A stretch of DNA of 64,000 bases from Alphaproteobacteria bacterium (lineage in GTDB: Bacteria; Pseudomonadota; Alphaproteobacteria; Acetobacterales; Acetobacteraceae): the NCBI GenBank assembly GCA_026400815.1, contig JAPLOI010000053.1:32756-96755 (forward strand), read 5' to 3'. Of this stretch, positions 8,967-19,554 are shown one piece after another (position 1 is the stretch's first letter; each line of letters begins with the position of its first letter). The position numbers and the translations under genes are program-made. The notes beneath the pieces were generated by a model that was not told the origin of the DNA, did no database searches, and saw only the letters and a list, made by a program, of their open reading frames with translations.

Positions 8967-9100
8967 GCAAGCGGTTCTTTTTTGAAAAAAAGAACCAAAA
9001 AACTTTTGGGGTTTGGCCGGGGCCTCCCGGCGGTCTACGCTGCGAACGAATAAAAGTCTTCTTGCTTCTTTTTCTTCAGAAAAAGAAGAATCCTTGCTTA
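8964..9100. repeat. family-1 palindromic intergenic element, copy A
   Basis: The ends are an exact 8-base inverted pair: TAAGCAAG (8964-8971) and CTTGCTTA (9093-9100). The left arm holds a hairpin GGTTCTTTTTT/AAAAAAAGAACC followed by AAAAAACTTTT. The right arm holds AAAAGTCTTCTTGC and a hairpin CTTCTTTTT/AAAAAGAAG. The two arms are imperfect reverse complements of each other. The GC-rich core (about 9008-9050) is specific to this copy and has only a short CCGGG/CCCGG stem. It lies between the ferredoxin and mnmA and uses the ferredoxin stop codon as its end. Copies B-E share the arms. Confidence 0.85.
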
Positions 9101-9110
9101 GGGTCCCCCC

Positions 9111-10169
9111 ATGCGCATCCTGGTAGCCATGTCCGGCGGCGTCGACAGTTCGGTGGTGGCCGGGCTGATGGCCGAGGCTGGCCACGACGTGATCGGCGTG
9201 ACGCTCCAGCTCTACGACCACGGCGCCGCCGTTGGCCGCAAGGGCGCGTGCTGCGCCGGGCAGGACATCTACGATGCCGGCTCCGTGGCCGATCGGCTTG
9301 GCATCCCGCACTACGTGATCGATGCCGAGGCACGGTTCCGCGCCGCGGTGATGCAGGATTTCGCCGACAGCTACGCCGCCGGGCAAACGCCGGTGCCCTG
9401 CGTGCGCTGCAACCAGAGCGTGAAGTTTGGCGACCTGATCGCCCTGGCCAGCGATCTTGGCGCGGAAGCGATGGCCACCGGCCACTATGTGCGCCGCGTC
9501 GATGGTGCGCAGGGGGCGGAGTTGCACCGCGCGGTGGATGAGGCGCGGGACCAGAGCTGGTTCCTGTTCGCCACCACGCAGCAGCAGCTGGGCCGCAGCC
9601 TGTTTCCCCTGGGTGGCATGCCCAACAAGGATGCGGTGCGGGTGGAGGCCGCCAGGCTCGGCCTGCCGGTGGCGCGCAAGCCGGACAGCCAGGATATCTG
9701 CTTCGTGCCCTCCGGCAGCTATGCCGAGGTGGTGGCCAAGTTCCGCCCCGATGCGGTGCAGCCCGGGGAGATCGTGGACGAAGCGGGCACGGTGATCGGC
9801 ACGCATGAGGGCGTGGCGCGCTACACGGTTGGCCAGGCCAAGCGCCTCGGCGCCGCCGCGCAGCACGAGGGCACGCGCCGCGTGGTGGTGGGGCTGGATG
9901 CCGCGCGCCGCCGGGTTGTGGTCGGCGCCCCCACCGCCGGCAGCCCGGTGGTGAAGCTGCGCGAGGTGAACTGGCTGGTGACACCCGCCGCGTTCGATTG
10001 CCACGTGAAGCTGCGCGCGCGGGACACGCTGCGCCCGGCACGCGTGGTGCCCACTGCCGAGGGGGCCGAGGTGCATCTGGCGGTGCCGGCGCTGGCCGCG
10101 CCGGGGCAGGCCTGCGTGTTCTACCAGGGGGACCGCGTGCTGGGCGGGGGCTTCATCTGCGCCGCCTGA
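9111..10169 (+). CDS. mnmA: tRNA-specific 2-thiouridylase MnmA
   Basis: A 352-residue enzyme that thiolates U34 of Lys, Glu and Gln tRNAs, using sulfur relayed from a cysteine desulfurase. The PP-loop ATP motif is MSGGVDSSVVAG at residues 9-20. The first catalytic Cys lies in TPVPCVRCNQSVKF and the second in DSQDICFVPSG. YTVGQAKRLG belongs to the central domain, and the C-terminus is a beta-barrel. Length is standard. It follows the desulfurase-ferredoxin genes after a 144-base gap occupied by family-1 element A, so it may be read from the same transcript or be insulated by that element. Confidence 0.96.
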   Translation: MRILVAMSGGVDSSVVAGLMAEAGHDVIGVTLQLYDHGAAVGRKGACCAGQDIYDAGSVADRLGIPHYVIDAEARFRAAVMQDFADSYAAGQTPVPCVRCNQSVKFGDLIALASDLGAEAMATGHYVRRVDGAQGAELHRAVDEARDQSWFLFATTQQQLGRSLFPLGGMPNKDAVRVEAARLGLPVARKPDSQDICFVPSGSYAEVVAKFRPDAVQPGEIVDEAGTVIGTHEGVARYTVGQAKRLGAAAQHEGTRRVVVGLDAARRRVVVGAPTAGSPVVKLREVNWLVTPAAFDCHVKLRARDTLRPARVVPTAEGAEVHLAVPALAAPGQACVFYQGDRVLGGGFICAA

Positions 10170-10210
10170 CCGCAGGCTGATGCCGATCCCGAGGGTAGGT
10201 GGCATCATTT

Positions 10211-10237
10211 CGGCTGCCACGCGACGCGTGGCAGCCG
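10211..10237 (+). terminator. hairpin after mnmA
   Basis: CGGCTGCCACGC (10211-10222) and GCGTGGCAGCCG (10226-10237) form a perfect 12-base-pair stem with a 3-base loop, 42 bases after the mnmA stop. There is no T-run on the 3' side, so it is either a weak terminator or an RNA 3'-end stabiliser. Confidence 0.45.
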
Positions 10238-10265
10238 CTGAGTGGCAGGCCGCGACATTGCGCAG

Positions 10266-10295
10266 TTGACGGGCCGCGCCGGGCGGGTCTATGTG
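10266..10295 (+). promoter_or_regulatory. promoter of the tRNA-Met gene
   Basis: TTGACG at 10266-10271 and TATGTG at 10290-10295 with an 18-base spacer. The -10 hexamer ends 23 bases before the mature tRNA 5' end, a normal leader length for a single tRNA gene. Confidence 0.5.
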
Positions 10296-10318
10296 CCGCT
10301 CCTCCGCACGGGTGGGAT

Positions 10319-10393
10319 GGCGGCGTAGCTCAGCGGTAGAGCAGGGGAATCATAATCCCTTGGTCGGCGGTTCAAATCCGTCCGCCGCTACCA
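10319..10393 (+). tRNA. tRNA-Met (CAT), elongator type
   Basis: A 75-base cloverleaf with encoded CCA. Acceptor GGCGGCG pairs with CGCCGCT (terminal G-U), the D-stem is GCTC/GAGC, the anticodon stem is GGGGA/TCCCT with loop ATCATAA giving anticodon CAT, and the T-loop is GGTTCAAATCC. The anticodon stem lacks the three consecutive G-C pairs that mark initiator tRNA, and position 1-72 is G-U rather than the C-A mismatch of initiators. That points to elongator Met. A lysidine-modified Ile tRNA would also read CAT, but the acceptor fits Met better. Confidence 0.93.
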
Positions 10394-10430
10394 TCCCGGA
10401 CGCGTCGGATGTTTCCTGATCCTGTCGGTC

Positions 10431-11228
10431 TCAGCCCTTGCCCGCGCCACGGTGGCGCGGGTGGCGATGGCCGATCAGGCCGAGGGACGCCGCCAACAGC
10501 ACCAGCGCACTGCCAGGCTCCGGGATTGCCGCCGGCGCGGTGTTCGTGACCGGCGCGCCAGTGGTGTACAGCACATCGCCGGTGAGGGTGTAGGCAGAGA
10601 CCTGCAGCATCAGGGCCGAGGGGTCCTTTGGCAGCGCATCCCAACGCATCCGCGCCTCGCCCGTCAGCGAGAAGTCACCCGACAGGCCTTCCAGCAAGGA
10701 CGTGTCCTGCGCGCCGGACTCCGCCTTGAGATCCGCATTGTCCAGGGTACCGCCGTCGAGCGCCAGGTCACGCAGAATGACCCGACCGTCCGTGGTGCCG
10801 GCGAGCGCCGACAAGGCCAGGGCGGAGATCTCCTCGCCCTTCGGCGAGGCCAGCGCCGTGGTGGCACTGCCGATCGTGAAGGCCAGCGTCTCGCCGAAGC
10901 GCGACAGGGTGAACGGCACCCAGGAGGTCTTGTCCTGCTGGGCGATCCAATCCAGCTGGGCCGAACTGGCGGGCTTGTCGTCGGCACCCGCACCGGCGCC
11001 GAACAAACCAAGCTCCCAGGTGCCGCCGGCGCGGCTGTCGCCCACACGGGCCTGGGCCATGGCGCGGATGTCGGCACCCGCATCCAGGCCGCGCTTGGCG
11101 AGGTATTCGGTGAAAGCCTCCTGGCTGGCGAAGTGCTGTAGCAGGATCGCCGCGGCCTGCGCCGGCTGAACGACGGCGCAGGCCAAGGCTGCCAGCAGGG
11201 CGCCGGCAAGCAAGGGGCGAACAGGCAT
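10431..11228 (-). CDS. PEP-CTERM sorting-domain protein
   Basis: A 265-residue exported protein. The start is the ATG at 11228, which opens a clear Sec signal peptide (basic MPVRP, hydrophobic LLAGALLAALACAVV, cleavage near AQAAA). The body is Ala/Gly/Thr-rich and without cysteines. The C-terminus is a sorting tail: AIPEPGSALVLLAASLGLIG followed by a basic HRHPRHRGAGKG end, the PEP-CTERM pattern recognised by exosortase. Such proteins are anchored, cleaved and exported to the surface or biofilm matrix in exopolysaccharide-producing Gram-negatives. No exosortase gene is in the window. The longer upstream reading to 11945 runs through the opposite-strand amidase gene and is rejected. Confidence 0.8.
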   Translation of the reverse strand: MPVRPLLAGALLAALACAVVQPAQAAAILLQHFASQEAFTEYLAKRGLDAGADIRAMAQARVGDSRAGGTWELGLFGAGAGADDKPASSAQLDWIAQQDKTSWVPFTLSRFGETLAFTIGSATTALASPKGEEISALALSALAGTTDGRVILRDLALDGGTLDNADLKAESGAQDTSLLEGLSGDFSLTGEARMRWDALPKDPSALMLQVSAYTLTGDVLYTTGAPVTNTAPAAIPEPGSALVLLAASLGLIGHRHPRHRGAGKG

Positions 11229-11315
11229 GGGCGGCTCCGTGACCGGAAGGGGCGCGGCAGTGTTGCCGTTTCGGGTTAAGCTGCTCTTGCCGATACCTCT
11301 GCCGGGAGCCGGGCC

Positions 11316-12242
11316 ATGCCAGCGCCGATCCACTTCCTCGACCGTAGCGAGCTTGCCTTCGCGATCGATCCCGATGCCCCGCCCAGACTGGTGATGCAGG
11401 CCCCCTGCGAAGTGATGGTGGAGACGCACGATGCGCGCTCCGGCAAGGTGAAGCGGCCGGAGGACGAGGCGCTGACGGCGCCGGTGTTCACCGACCGGTA
11501 TCCCAAGACCAACCCCGCCACCGGGCCGATCCGCATCGAGGGCGCCGCCCCCGGCGATGCGCTGGTGGTGGAGGTGCTGCGCATCGATCTGGACCAGCAG
11601 GGCTTCGTGATGGTGAAGCCGGATGCCGGGCTGATCACCGGGCTGGTGAACCGCACCGAGACCACCATCGTGCACATCCGGGACAACCAGGCCGAGTTCG
11701 GATCCCTGCGCCTGCCGATCCGGCCGATGATCGGGGTGATGGCCTGCGCGCCGGAGGAGGCGATCGCCACCGCCTATATCGGCCGGCATGGCGGCAACAT
11801 GGACAACAACCGCCTGGCCGTGGGCACCCGCATTCATTTGCCGGTGCGGGTGCCAGGGGCGCAGTTCTACGTGGGCGACCTGCACGCCACGATGGGCGAC
11901 GGCGAGATCAGCGGCAGCGGGGTGGAGATCGGCGGGCGGGTGCACCTGCGCATGAGCGTGGACAAGGGTGCGGCGACGGAGTGGCCGTGGATGGAAACCG
12001 ACCGGCTGTGGATCACCACCGCCGCGGCACCGCGCTTCGAGGAAGCGGCGCAGATCGCCACGCGGTCGATGATGGAACTGATGCAGGGCAAGCTCGGCGT
12101 GAGCGCCAGCGAGGCGTTCGCGCTGCTGTCGATCGCGGGGGATCTGAAGGTGAACCAGCTTTGCCTGACGGGCATCGGCAGCAGTGCGCGGATGGAGTTT
12201 CCAAAGGCGAATGCAGGGTTCAGGAAAGAGGTTCTTTTTTGA
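11316..12242 (+). CDS. acetamidase/formamidase family protein
   Basis: A 308-residue protein with ATG at 11316. Typical FmdA/AmdA features are PRLVMQAPCEVMVET at the front, GHR-like YIGRHGGNMDNN near residue 150, and the signature GDLHATMGDGEISGSGVEI near residue 188, which carries metal and catalytic residues of this amidase fold. These enzymes hydrolyse formamide, acetamide or related short amides to ammonium and the acid. It is shorter than classical FmdA (about 400) and matches the compact bacterial subgroup. The last residues KEVLF and the stop TGA are encoded by the left arm of a family-1 element (12224-12356), so the native C-terminus may have been replaced by the element. Confidence 0.85.
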   Translation: MPAPIHFLDRSELAFAIDPDAPPRLVMQAPCEVMVETHDARSGKVKRPEDEALTAPVFTDRYPKTNPATGPIRIEGAAPGDALVVEVLRIDLDQQGFVMVKPDAGLITGLVNRTETTIVHIRDNQAEFGSLRLPIRPMIGVMACAPEEAIATAYIGRHGGNMDNNRLAVGTRIHLPVRVPGAQFYVGDLHATMGDGEISGSGVEIGGRVHLRMSVDKGAATEWPWMETDRLWITTAAAPRFEEAAQIATRSMMELMQGKLGVSASEAFALLSIAGDLKVNQLCLTGIGSSARMEFPKANAGFRKEVLF

Positions 12243-12356
12243 AAAAAAGAACCAAAAAACTTTTGTGACTTTGATGCGGAGAGAGCGAGTCTCTCCGCAT
12301 CAAAGTCATGAAGTCTTTTTTGCTTCTTTTTTCTTCAGAAAAAAGAAGGCGCTTAG
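12224..12356. repeat. family-1 palindromic intergenic element, copy B, with 18-bp perfect core hairpin
   Basis: The left arm has the same GGTTCTTTTTT-G-AAAAAAAGAACC hairpin and AAAAAACTTTT as copy A. The right arm has AAGTCTTTTTTGC and CTTCTTTTTTCTTCAGAAAAAAGAAG, and ends GCGCTTA. The core differs entirely: 12267-12284 and 12290-12307 are perfect reverse complements of 18 bases around a GCGAG loop. It sits exactly between convergent stops; the amidase stop lies in the left arm and the M20 peptidase stop TTA at the right end. Confidence 0.85.
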
Positions 12357-13525
12357 AGCTTCAGTTCCTGCTTCACCAGCTCCACCCAGTAGGCAACGCC
12401 GTAGGGGATGGCTTCGTCGTTGAAGTCGAAGGTCGGCGTATGCACGCCGGAGGAGGCTCCGTTGCCGATGCGGATGAAGGCGCCCTGCTTCTGCTTCAGC
12501 ATGTAGGCGAAGTCTTCGCCGCCACCGGTGGCGGGCATAGCGGGGTTCACGGCGCCTTCGCCCACCACGGAGGCGGCGGCGGCCATGGCCACATCGGTGG
12601 GGCCATCGGCATTCACCAGCGGTTCGGCGACCCAGACGAATTCCACCTTCACGCCGGCGCCGTGCAGCTTGGCCAGGCCTTCGGCGAGCTCGGTGATGCG
12701 GCGCTCGATGATGTCCTTGGTGGCATCGTTGTAGTGCCGGGCGGTGCCGGAGACGGTCATTTCCGCGGGCATGACGTTGGCGGAATCACGGGCGCCGCCA
12801 CCGATGTAGCCAACGCTGATCACGGCGGGGTCGAAGGCGGAGATGTTGCGGCCGACGATGGTTTGCAGGCCCAGCACGAAATGCGCCTGGATGATCGAGA
12901 GGTCGATCGAGAGATGCGGCGTGGCGCCGCCATGGCCGCCCTTGCCGGTGAAGGTGACGTGGAACATGCAGCCGCCGGCCATGGCGGCCCCCTTGCGGAT
13001 GCCGAACTGGCCGATGGGCATGCCGGGGGAGCAGTGCATGCCGTAGAGCGTGTCGCAGGGGAAACGCTCCAGCAGGCCGTCGGCCAGCATGGCGAGCGCG
13101 CCACCGCGGCCTTCCTCGGCGGGCTGGAAGATCAGGTGGACGGTGCCGGCGAAATCCGGGTTCTCCTTCAGCGCGCGGGCGGCGCCGAGGAGCATAGTGG
13201 TGTGGCCGTCATGCCCGCAGGCATGCATGACGCCAGGGTGGGTGGAGGTGTGCGCGGCGCCGGTCTGCTCCACGATGGCCAACGCATCCATGTCGGCCCG
13301 CAGGCCGATGGCGCGCTGGCCGGGGAGCTTGCCGCGGATGGTGGCAACGAGGCCGGTCTTGCCGATGCCCTCCACGTATTCGACGCCCCATTCGCGCAGC
13401 TTGCTGGCCACCAGGGCGGCGGTGCGGGTTTCCTCCAGGCCCATTTCGGGGTGGGCGTGGATGTCCCGGCGGATGGCGGTGAGCTCGGGGACGAGGGGTT
13501 GGATCAGGGCGAGGGTGTCGGTCAT
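12353..13525 (-). CDS. M20 family amidohydrolase (hippurate hydrolase-like)
   Basis: A 390-residue metallo-amidohydrolase, ATG at 13525. Motifs in order: RRDIHAHPEMGLEE (first metal His), GLRADMDALAI (Asp), HACGHDGHTTMLLG with the Cys-His-His cluster of the M20D group, FQPAEEGRGGALAMLADG (general-base and metal Glu), the lid-domain loop FTGKGGHGGATPH, and MPATGGGEDFAYML near the C-terminus. The family removes acyl groups from amino acids (hippurate, N-acetyl amino acids, IAA conjugates) in the cytoplasm; the substrate here is unknown. Its C-terminus abuts element B. A start at 13579 is possible but lacks support. Confidence 0.92.
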   Translation of the reverse strand: MTDTLALIQPLVPELTAIRRDIHAHPEMGLEETRTAALVASKLREWGVEYVEGIGKTGLVATIRGKLPGQRAIGLRADMDALAIVEQTGAAHTSTHPGVMHACGHDGHTTMLLGAARALKENPDFAGTVHLIFQPAEEGRGGALAMLADGLLERFPCDTLYGMHCSPGMPIGQFGIRKGAAMAGGCMFHVTFTGKGGHGGATPHLSIDLSIIQAHFVLGLQTIVGRNISAFDPAVISVGYIGGGARDSANVMPAEMTVSGTARHYNDATKDIIERRITELAEGLAKLHGAGVKVEFVWVAEPLVNADGPTDVAMAAAASVVGEGAVNPAMPATGGGEDFAYMLKQKQGAFIRIGNGASSGVHTPTFDFNDEAIPYGVAYWVELVKQELKL

Positions 13526-13572
13526 CGGGGGCTCCGGGTCAGGCGGCGCAATCTGCCACCGGCGGGGGACAG

Positions 13573-14769
13573 CTACCAAGTGTGCTCGGCTTCGTGGGGT
13601 GGGTGGGCGAGGCGGAGCACTTCGTTCCAGCGGGCCAGCGCATCGGCGTTGCGGATGTTCTCCAGCAGGCCGGCGGTGGCGGCTTCGGTGGCGGTGAAGC
13701 GGCCGAAGACGAGGGAGGCGAGGGTATCAGGCGTAAGGGTCAGGTCGCTGTCTTGCCCGTCGATGCGGGTGGCGTGGCCGCCTTCGGGGGAGGTGGCGAT
13801 GCGCCAGCTGCCGTGGTTCCAGGGGCAGAAGGGGTCGATCAGGGTGAAGCGGAGCTCCGAGGCGGCGGCGTAGGGGCGTTGGGCCATGGCGTCTTCCACC
13901 GTCACGAGGCGGGCCATGATGCCGTCGCGCACGCCGCGGTTGAGGTGGCGGGGTTCGGTGAGCATCAGGGGCAGGGGGTCGTCGGCGGGCGCGTTGTCCC
14001 AGAGGATGTCCTCGACATTGTCGTAGCTGGCCAGCGCCTGCCAAAGCGCCTGGTGGGCGTGCGGCGTGAGGGCGAAGAGGTCGGTGATGACCAGGGGGCG
14101 GGGGCGGGGGGCCATGCCGTGGTGGTAGGCGACGTAGCCGAGGGTGGTGCCGGCTTCCTGGTAGGCGAGGATGACCTGCTTGTGGCCCGGGGGCGGGGAT
14201 TGCAGGGCGCCGGCCTGCCACATGGCACGGCCGCGATGGACGAGGCCGGTGCGGGGTTCGCGGTATTGGCGATAGACGTCCACCAGGGTGGCGAAATCGG
14301 CTTCCGGGTGGAGTTCCCGCAACGTGCCGGTGGGGGCGAGGGGGCGGTGGAAGGCGATGTCCCTGGGGGCGATGCGGTAGGTGTGGCGCTGGTGGACGCT
14401 GCCGTAGCCGTAGCGCTGGTAGAGCGCGACCCAGGCGGGGTGGAGGCCGGCGAAGGCGACCTCGCGCTTTTCGTGCAGGGTTTCGAAGTGCTTTTGGCTC
14501 ACGGCGCGGAGATAGCCACGCCGGCGGTGGGCGGGGTGGGTGGAGACCTGGGTGACGCCGGCGATGCGGACGGCGCGGCCGGCGAGGCGGATCTGCAGCG
14601 ACCAGGCGGCGTAGGTGGTGGCGATGGCGCCATCGACGACGGCGCACATGGTCCAGGCGGGGTCCATGCCTTCGAAGAGGGAATCGGCCATGGCGAGCTG
14701 GCGGGAGGCCTGGCGGGCGTAGTCGGCCATTTCCTCGGCGCGGGCCGGGCGGATTTCGACATGGGGCAT
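13573..14769 (-). CDS. Eis-like GNAT N-acetyltransferase with SCP2-type C-terminal domain
   Basis: A 398-residue protein with ATG at 14769. The N-terminal GNAT domain is visible as VRIAGVTQVSTHPAHRRRGYLRAV (residues 68-91), which contains the acetyl-CoA pyrophosphate loop RRRGYL. A second, degenerate GNAT half and a C-terminal sterol-carrier-like domain (DLTLTPDTLASLVFG) follow, the three-part layout of the Eis/enhanced intracellular survival family. The Eis Tyr near the GNAT end is represented by ALYQRYGYG. Substrates of non-mycobacterial members are mostly unknown. It is followed on the same strand by the M20 amidohydrolase after 47 bases and preceded by tRNA-Arg. Confidence 0.8.
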   Translation of the reverse strand: MPHVEIRPARAEEMADYARQASRQLAMADSLFEGMDPAWTMCAVVDGAIATTYAAWSLQIRLAGRAVRIAGVTQVSTHPAHRRRGYLRAVSQKHFETLHEKREVAFAGLHPAWVALYQRYGYGSVHQRHTYRIAPRDIAFHRPLAPTGTLRELHPEADFATLVDVYRQYREPRTGLVHRGRAMWQAGALQSPPPGHKQVILAYQEAGTTLGYVAYHHGMAPRPRPLVITDLFALTPHAHQALWQALASYDNVEDILWDNAPADDPLPLMLTEPRHLNRGVRDGIMARLVTVEDAMAQRPYAAASELRFTLIDPFCPWNHGSWRIATSPEGGHATRIDGQDSDLTLTPDTLASLVFGRFTATEAATAGLLENIRNADALARWNEVLRLAHPPHEAEHTW

Positions 14770-14826
14770 GGGCGCTCTCCCTGGGGTGGGGGGAGCTTAG
14801 GGCGGCTGGGGGCGGATCGGGAGGGG

Positions 14827-17949
<3,123 letters not shown>

Positions 17950-18005
17950 CTCTGCCTCGCGTTGAATTCTTCAACCGGGGCAGCGTTGCAGGTTTCGTTA
18001 CGATG

Positions 18006-19010
18006 TCAAGAAGGAGTGGCAAGCCAGGCGGCGGCTTCGGCCTCGGCGCCGGAGGGCAGGGGGGCGGCGGGGTTGCGCAGCCAGGTGGCGATGTCCGCCA
18101 GCGGGGCGGCGCGGGCGAGGTCGCGCAGCAGGAGGTGGTAGCCATCGGGGTAGTAGAGGCGGCGGATCGGGGGGCCGGGGAGCTGGGACCAGGTGGCGCG
18201 GGTGGCGGGCTTGGGGATGATCTGATCGTGGGCGCCATAGAGCGCCAGCGTAGGGAGTGGCGGCATGCGCGGGGCGGCGGCCAGGGCGAGGTCCATGAGA
18301 TCGACCAGGCCGCGCAGCGTGTCGAACCGGGTGGCGCGGATGGTGAGCGGGTTGCGGCCCAGGGCACGCAGGGCTTCCGTGTTGCTCGATGCGGTGATGC
18401 GGATGCCGGGCGCGCGGGTGACGGTGAGGCCCGGCGTTGCGGAGGCGACGAGCCAGAGGCCGGCCTGCATGAAGAGATTCATGTTGGCGCGGCCCCAGAC
18501 GGCGGGGGCGAGGAGGATGAGGCCGTCGGCCGGGATGTCGGTTCCGCGGGTGGCCATGTGCATCAGCACGGCGGCCCCCATGCTCTCGCCCATGGCGACG
18601 AGGCGGGCTTTCGGGTGGCGGGCGCGGAGCAGGGCGAGCATGGCCTGGGCGTCGTCCGCCAAGGCATCCGCGCCGGGCCAGAGGCCGCGGGCCTCCGTGC
18701 CGCCGAAGCCGCGCTGGTCTGGCGCATAGAGGGCGATGCCCTGTTCGGCGAGTGCGGGGGCAGGGAGTTCCAAGGCGTCCCGGCTGTCGTTGAAGCCGTG
18801 CAGGGCGAGGAGGACGGAGGTGGGTTCGCCCTGCGGGAGCCAGGCGCGGTAGGGGAGGCGCATGCCATCGCCCATGACGAAGTGGTCCTGCGCCTGCACC
18901 GGCGCGTGGGCCAGGGGGCCGGGCGGGGCAGCGGCGGGCGTGCAGGCGGCCAGCGCGGCGGCGCCCAGCAGCAGGCCTCGGCGGGGAACGGTTGAAAGCA
19001 TGCGGGCCAT
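18006..19010 (-). CDS. alpha/beta hydrolase, monoacylglycerol lipase-like, exported lipoprotein
   Basis: A 334-residue protein if started at the ATG at 19010 (19001 and 19019 are alternatives). The N-terminus is a signal peptide with a twin-arginine-like PRRGLLLGAAALAAC ending in a lipobox Cys, so it is probably lipid-anchored and exported. Catalytic features: LLALHGFNDSRDA (oxyanion region), YAPDQRGFGGTEARG, GESMGAAV with the Ser nucleophile, LALYGAHDQIIP with Asp, and PDGYHLLLRD with His. This layout matches lysophospholipase/monoacylglycerol lipases. It lies downstream of nothing obvious and is divergent from the CHCC zinc-finger gene. A longer reading to 19610 crosses repeats and is rejected. 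Confidence 0.85.
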   Translation of the reverse strand: MARMLSTVPRRGLLLGAAALAACTPAAAPPGPLAHAPVQAQDHFVMGDGMRLPYRAWLPQGEPTSVLLALHGFNDSRDALELPAPALAEQGIALYAPDQRGFGGTEARGLWPGADALADDAQAMLALLRARHPKARLVAMGESMGAAVLMHMATRGTDIPADGLILLAPAVWGRANMNLFMQAGLWLVASATPGLTVTRAPGIRITASSNTEALRALGRNPLTIRATRFDTLRGLVDLMDLALAAAPRMPPLPTLALYGAHDQIIPKPATRATWSQLPGPPIRRLYYPDGYHLLLRDLARAAPLADIATWLRNPAAPLPSGAEAEAAAWLATPS

Positions 19011-19073
19011 GGCTATCATGCCGGCCAGACCGCACGACAGCCCCGTGCCCCCACAGACACCGAAGGATGCAAC

Positions 19074-19283
19074 ATGCCGGACGGCAACGCCTCGCCCATT
19101 CCCGGGATCACGCCCTCGGAAACCATCCACGTGGACGAACGCACCGTGCCCTGCGACGGCGGCGGCGGAGCCCTGGGGCACCCGCGCGTGTACCTGCGCA
19201 TTGTGGAACAGCAGGTGCTGTGCCCGTACTGCTCGCGCCTCTACGTGCTGAACGCCGACGCCGGCGGCGACCACGGGCATTGA
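19074..19283 (+). CDS. CHCC-type zinc-finger protein
   Basis: A 69-residue protein with ATG at 19074 after an AAGGATGC ribosome-binding region. Zinc ligands are visible as VPCDGG (Cys27), LGHPRVYL (His36) and VLCPYCSRLYVL (Cys50, Cys53), the zf-CHCC pattern shared with the NDUFS6 subunit of mitochondrial complex I. Alphaproteobacteria commonly encode this as a free small protein, thought to relate to complex I. It reads away from the divergent hydrolase and is followed by a family-2 palindromic element. Confidence 0.88.
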   Translation: MPDGNASPIPGITPSETIHVDERTVPCDGGGGALGHPRVYLRIVEQQVLCPYCSRLYVLNADAGGDHGH

Positions 19284-19308
19284 TGGCGCGCACCGCCGAG
19301 GACGGAAG

Positions 19309-19528
19309 GAAGGCCAGGGCTCTGCCCTGGACCCGCCAGGGACCTGAGGTCCCTGGACCCACTTCTTCTTCCGCCTTCGGCGGGGAGGGGCCGTCTCGCT
19401 GGTTCGATCGGCCTCGATGGCCCCTCCCCGCCGAAGGCGGAACAGGTAACGGGGTCTGGGGCCTAAGGCCGTCGCGCGAAGGCGCGCTCCAGTCCCAGTG
19501 GGGTCCAGGGGCAAAGCCCCTGGCCTTT
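19309..19528. repeat. family-2 palindromic intergenic element, copy 1, with 24-bp perfect core hairpin
   Basis: The first 53 bases (19309-19361) are identical to 27898-27950. They hold two hairpins, CCAGGGC/GCCCTGG and CCAGGGACCT/AGGTCCCTGG. The core has perfect 24-base arms at 19369-19392 and 19419-19442 around a 26-base loop. The right part contains GGGGTCTGGGGCCTAAGGCC and CCAGGGGC/GCCCCTGG and ends CCTTT just before polA. The core sequence is unrelated to that of copy 2. Confidence 0.85.
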
Positions 19529-19554
19529 CTTTTCCTCTTCGATGGGTGCGCGGC

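Noticed and set aside
8964..9100. Family-1 elements as ordinary Rho-independent terminators
   Set aside because: The hairpins are A/T-rich and followed on the inner side by A-runs rather than a clear T-run, and the ends are conserved inverted repeats; a termination role is possible but does not explain the structure.
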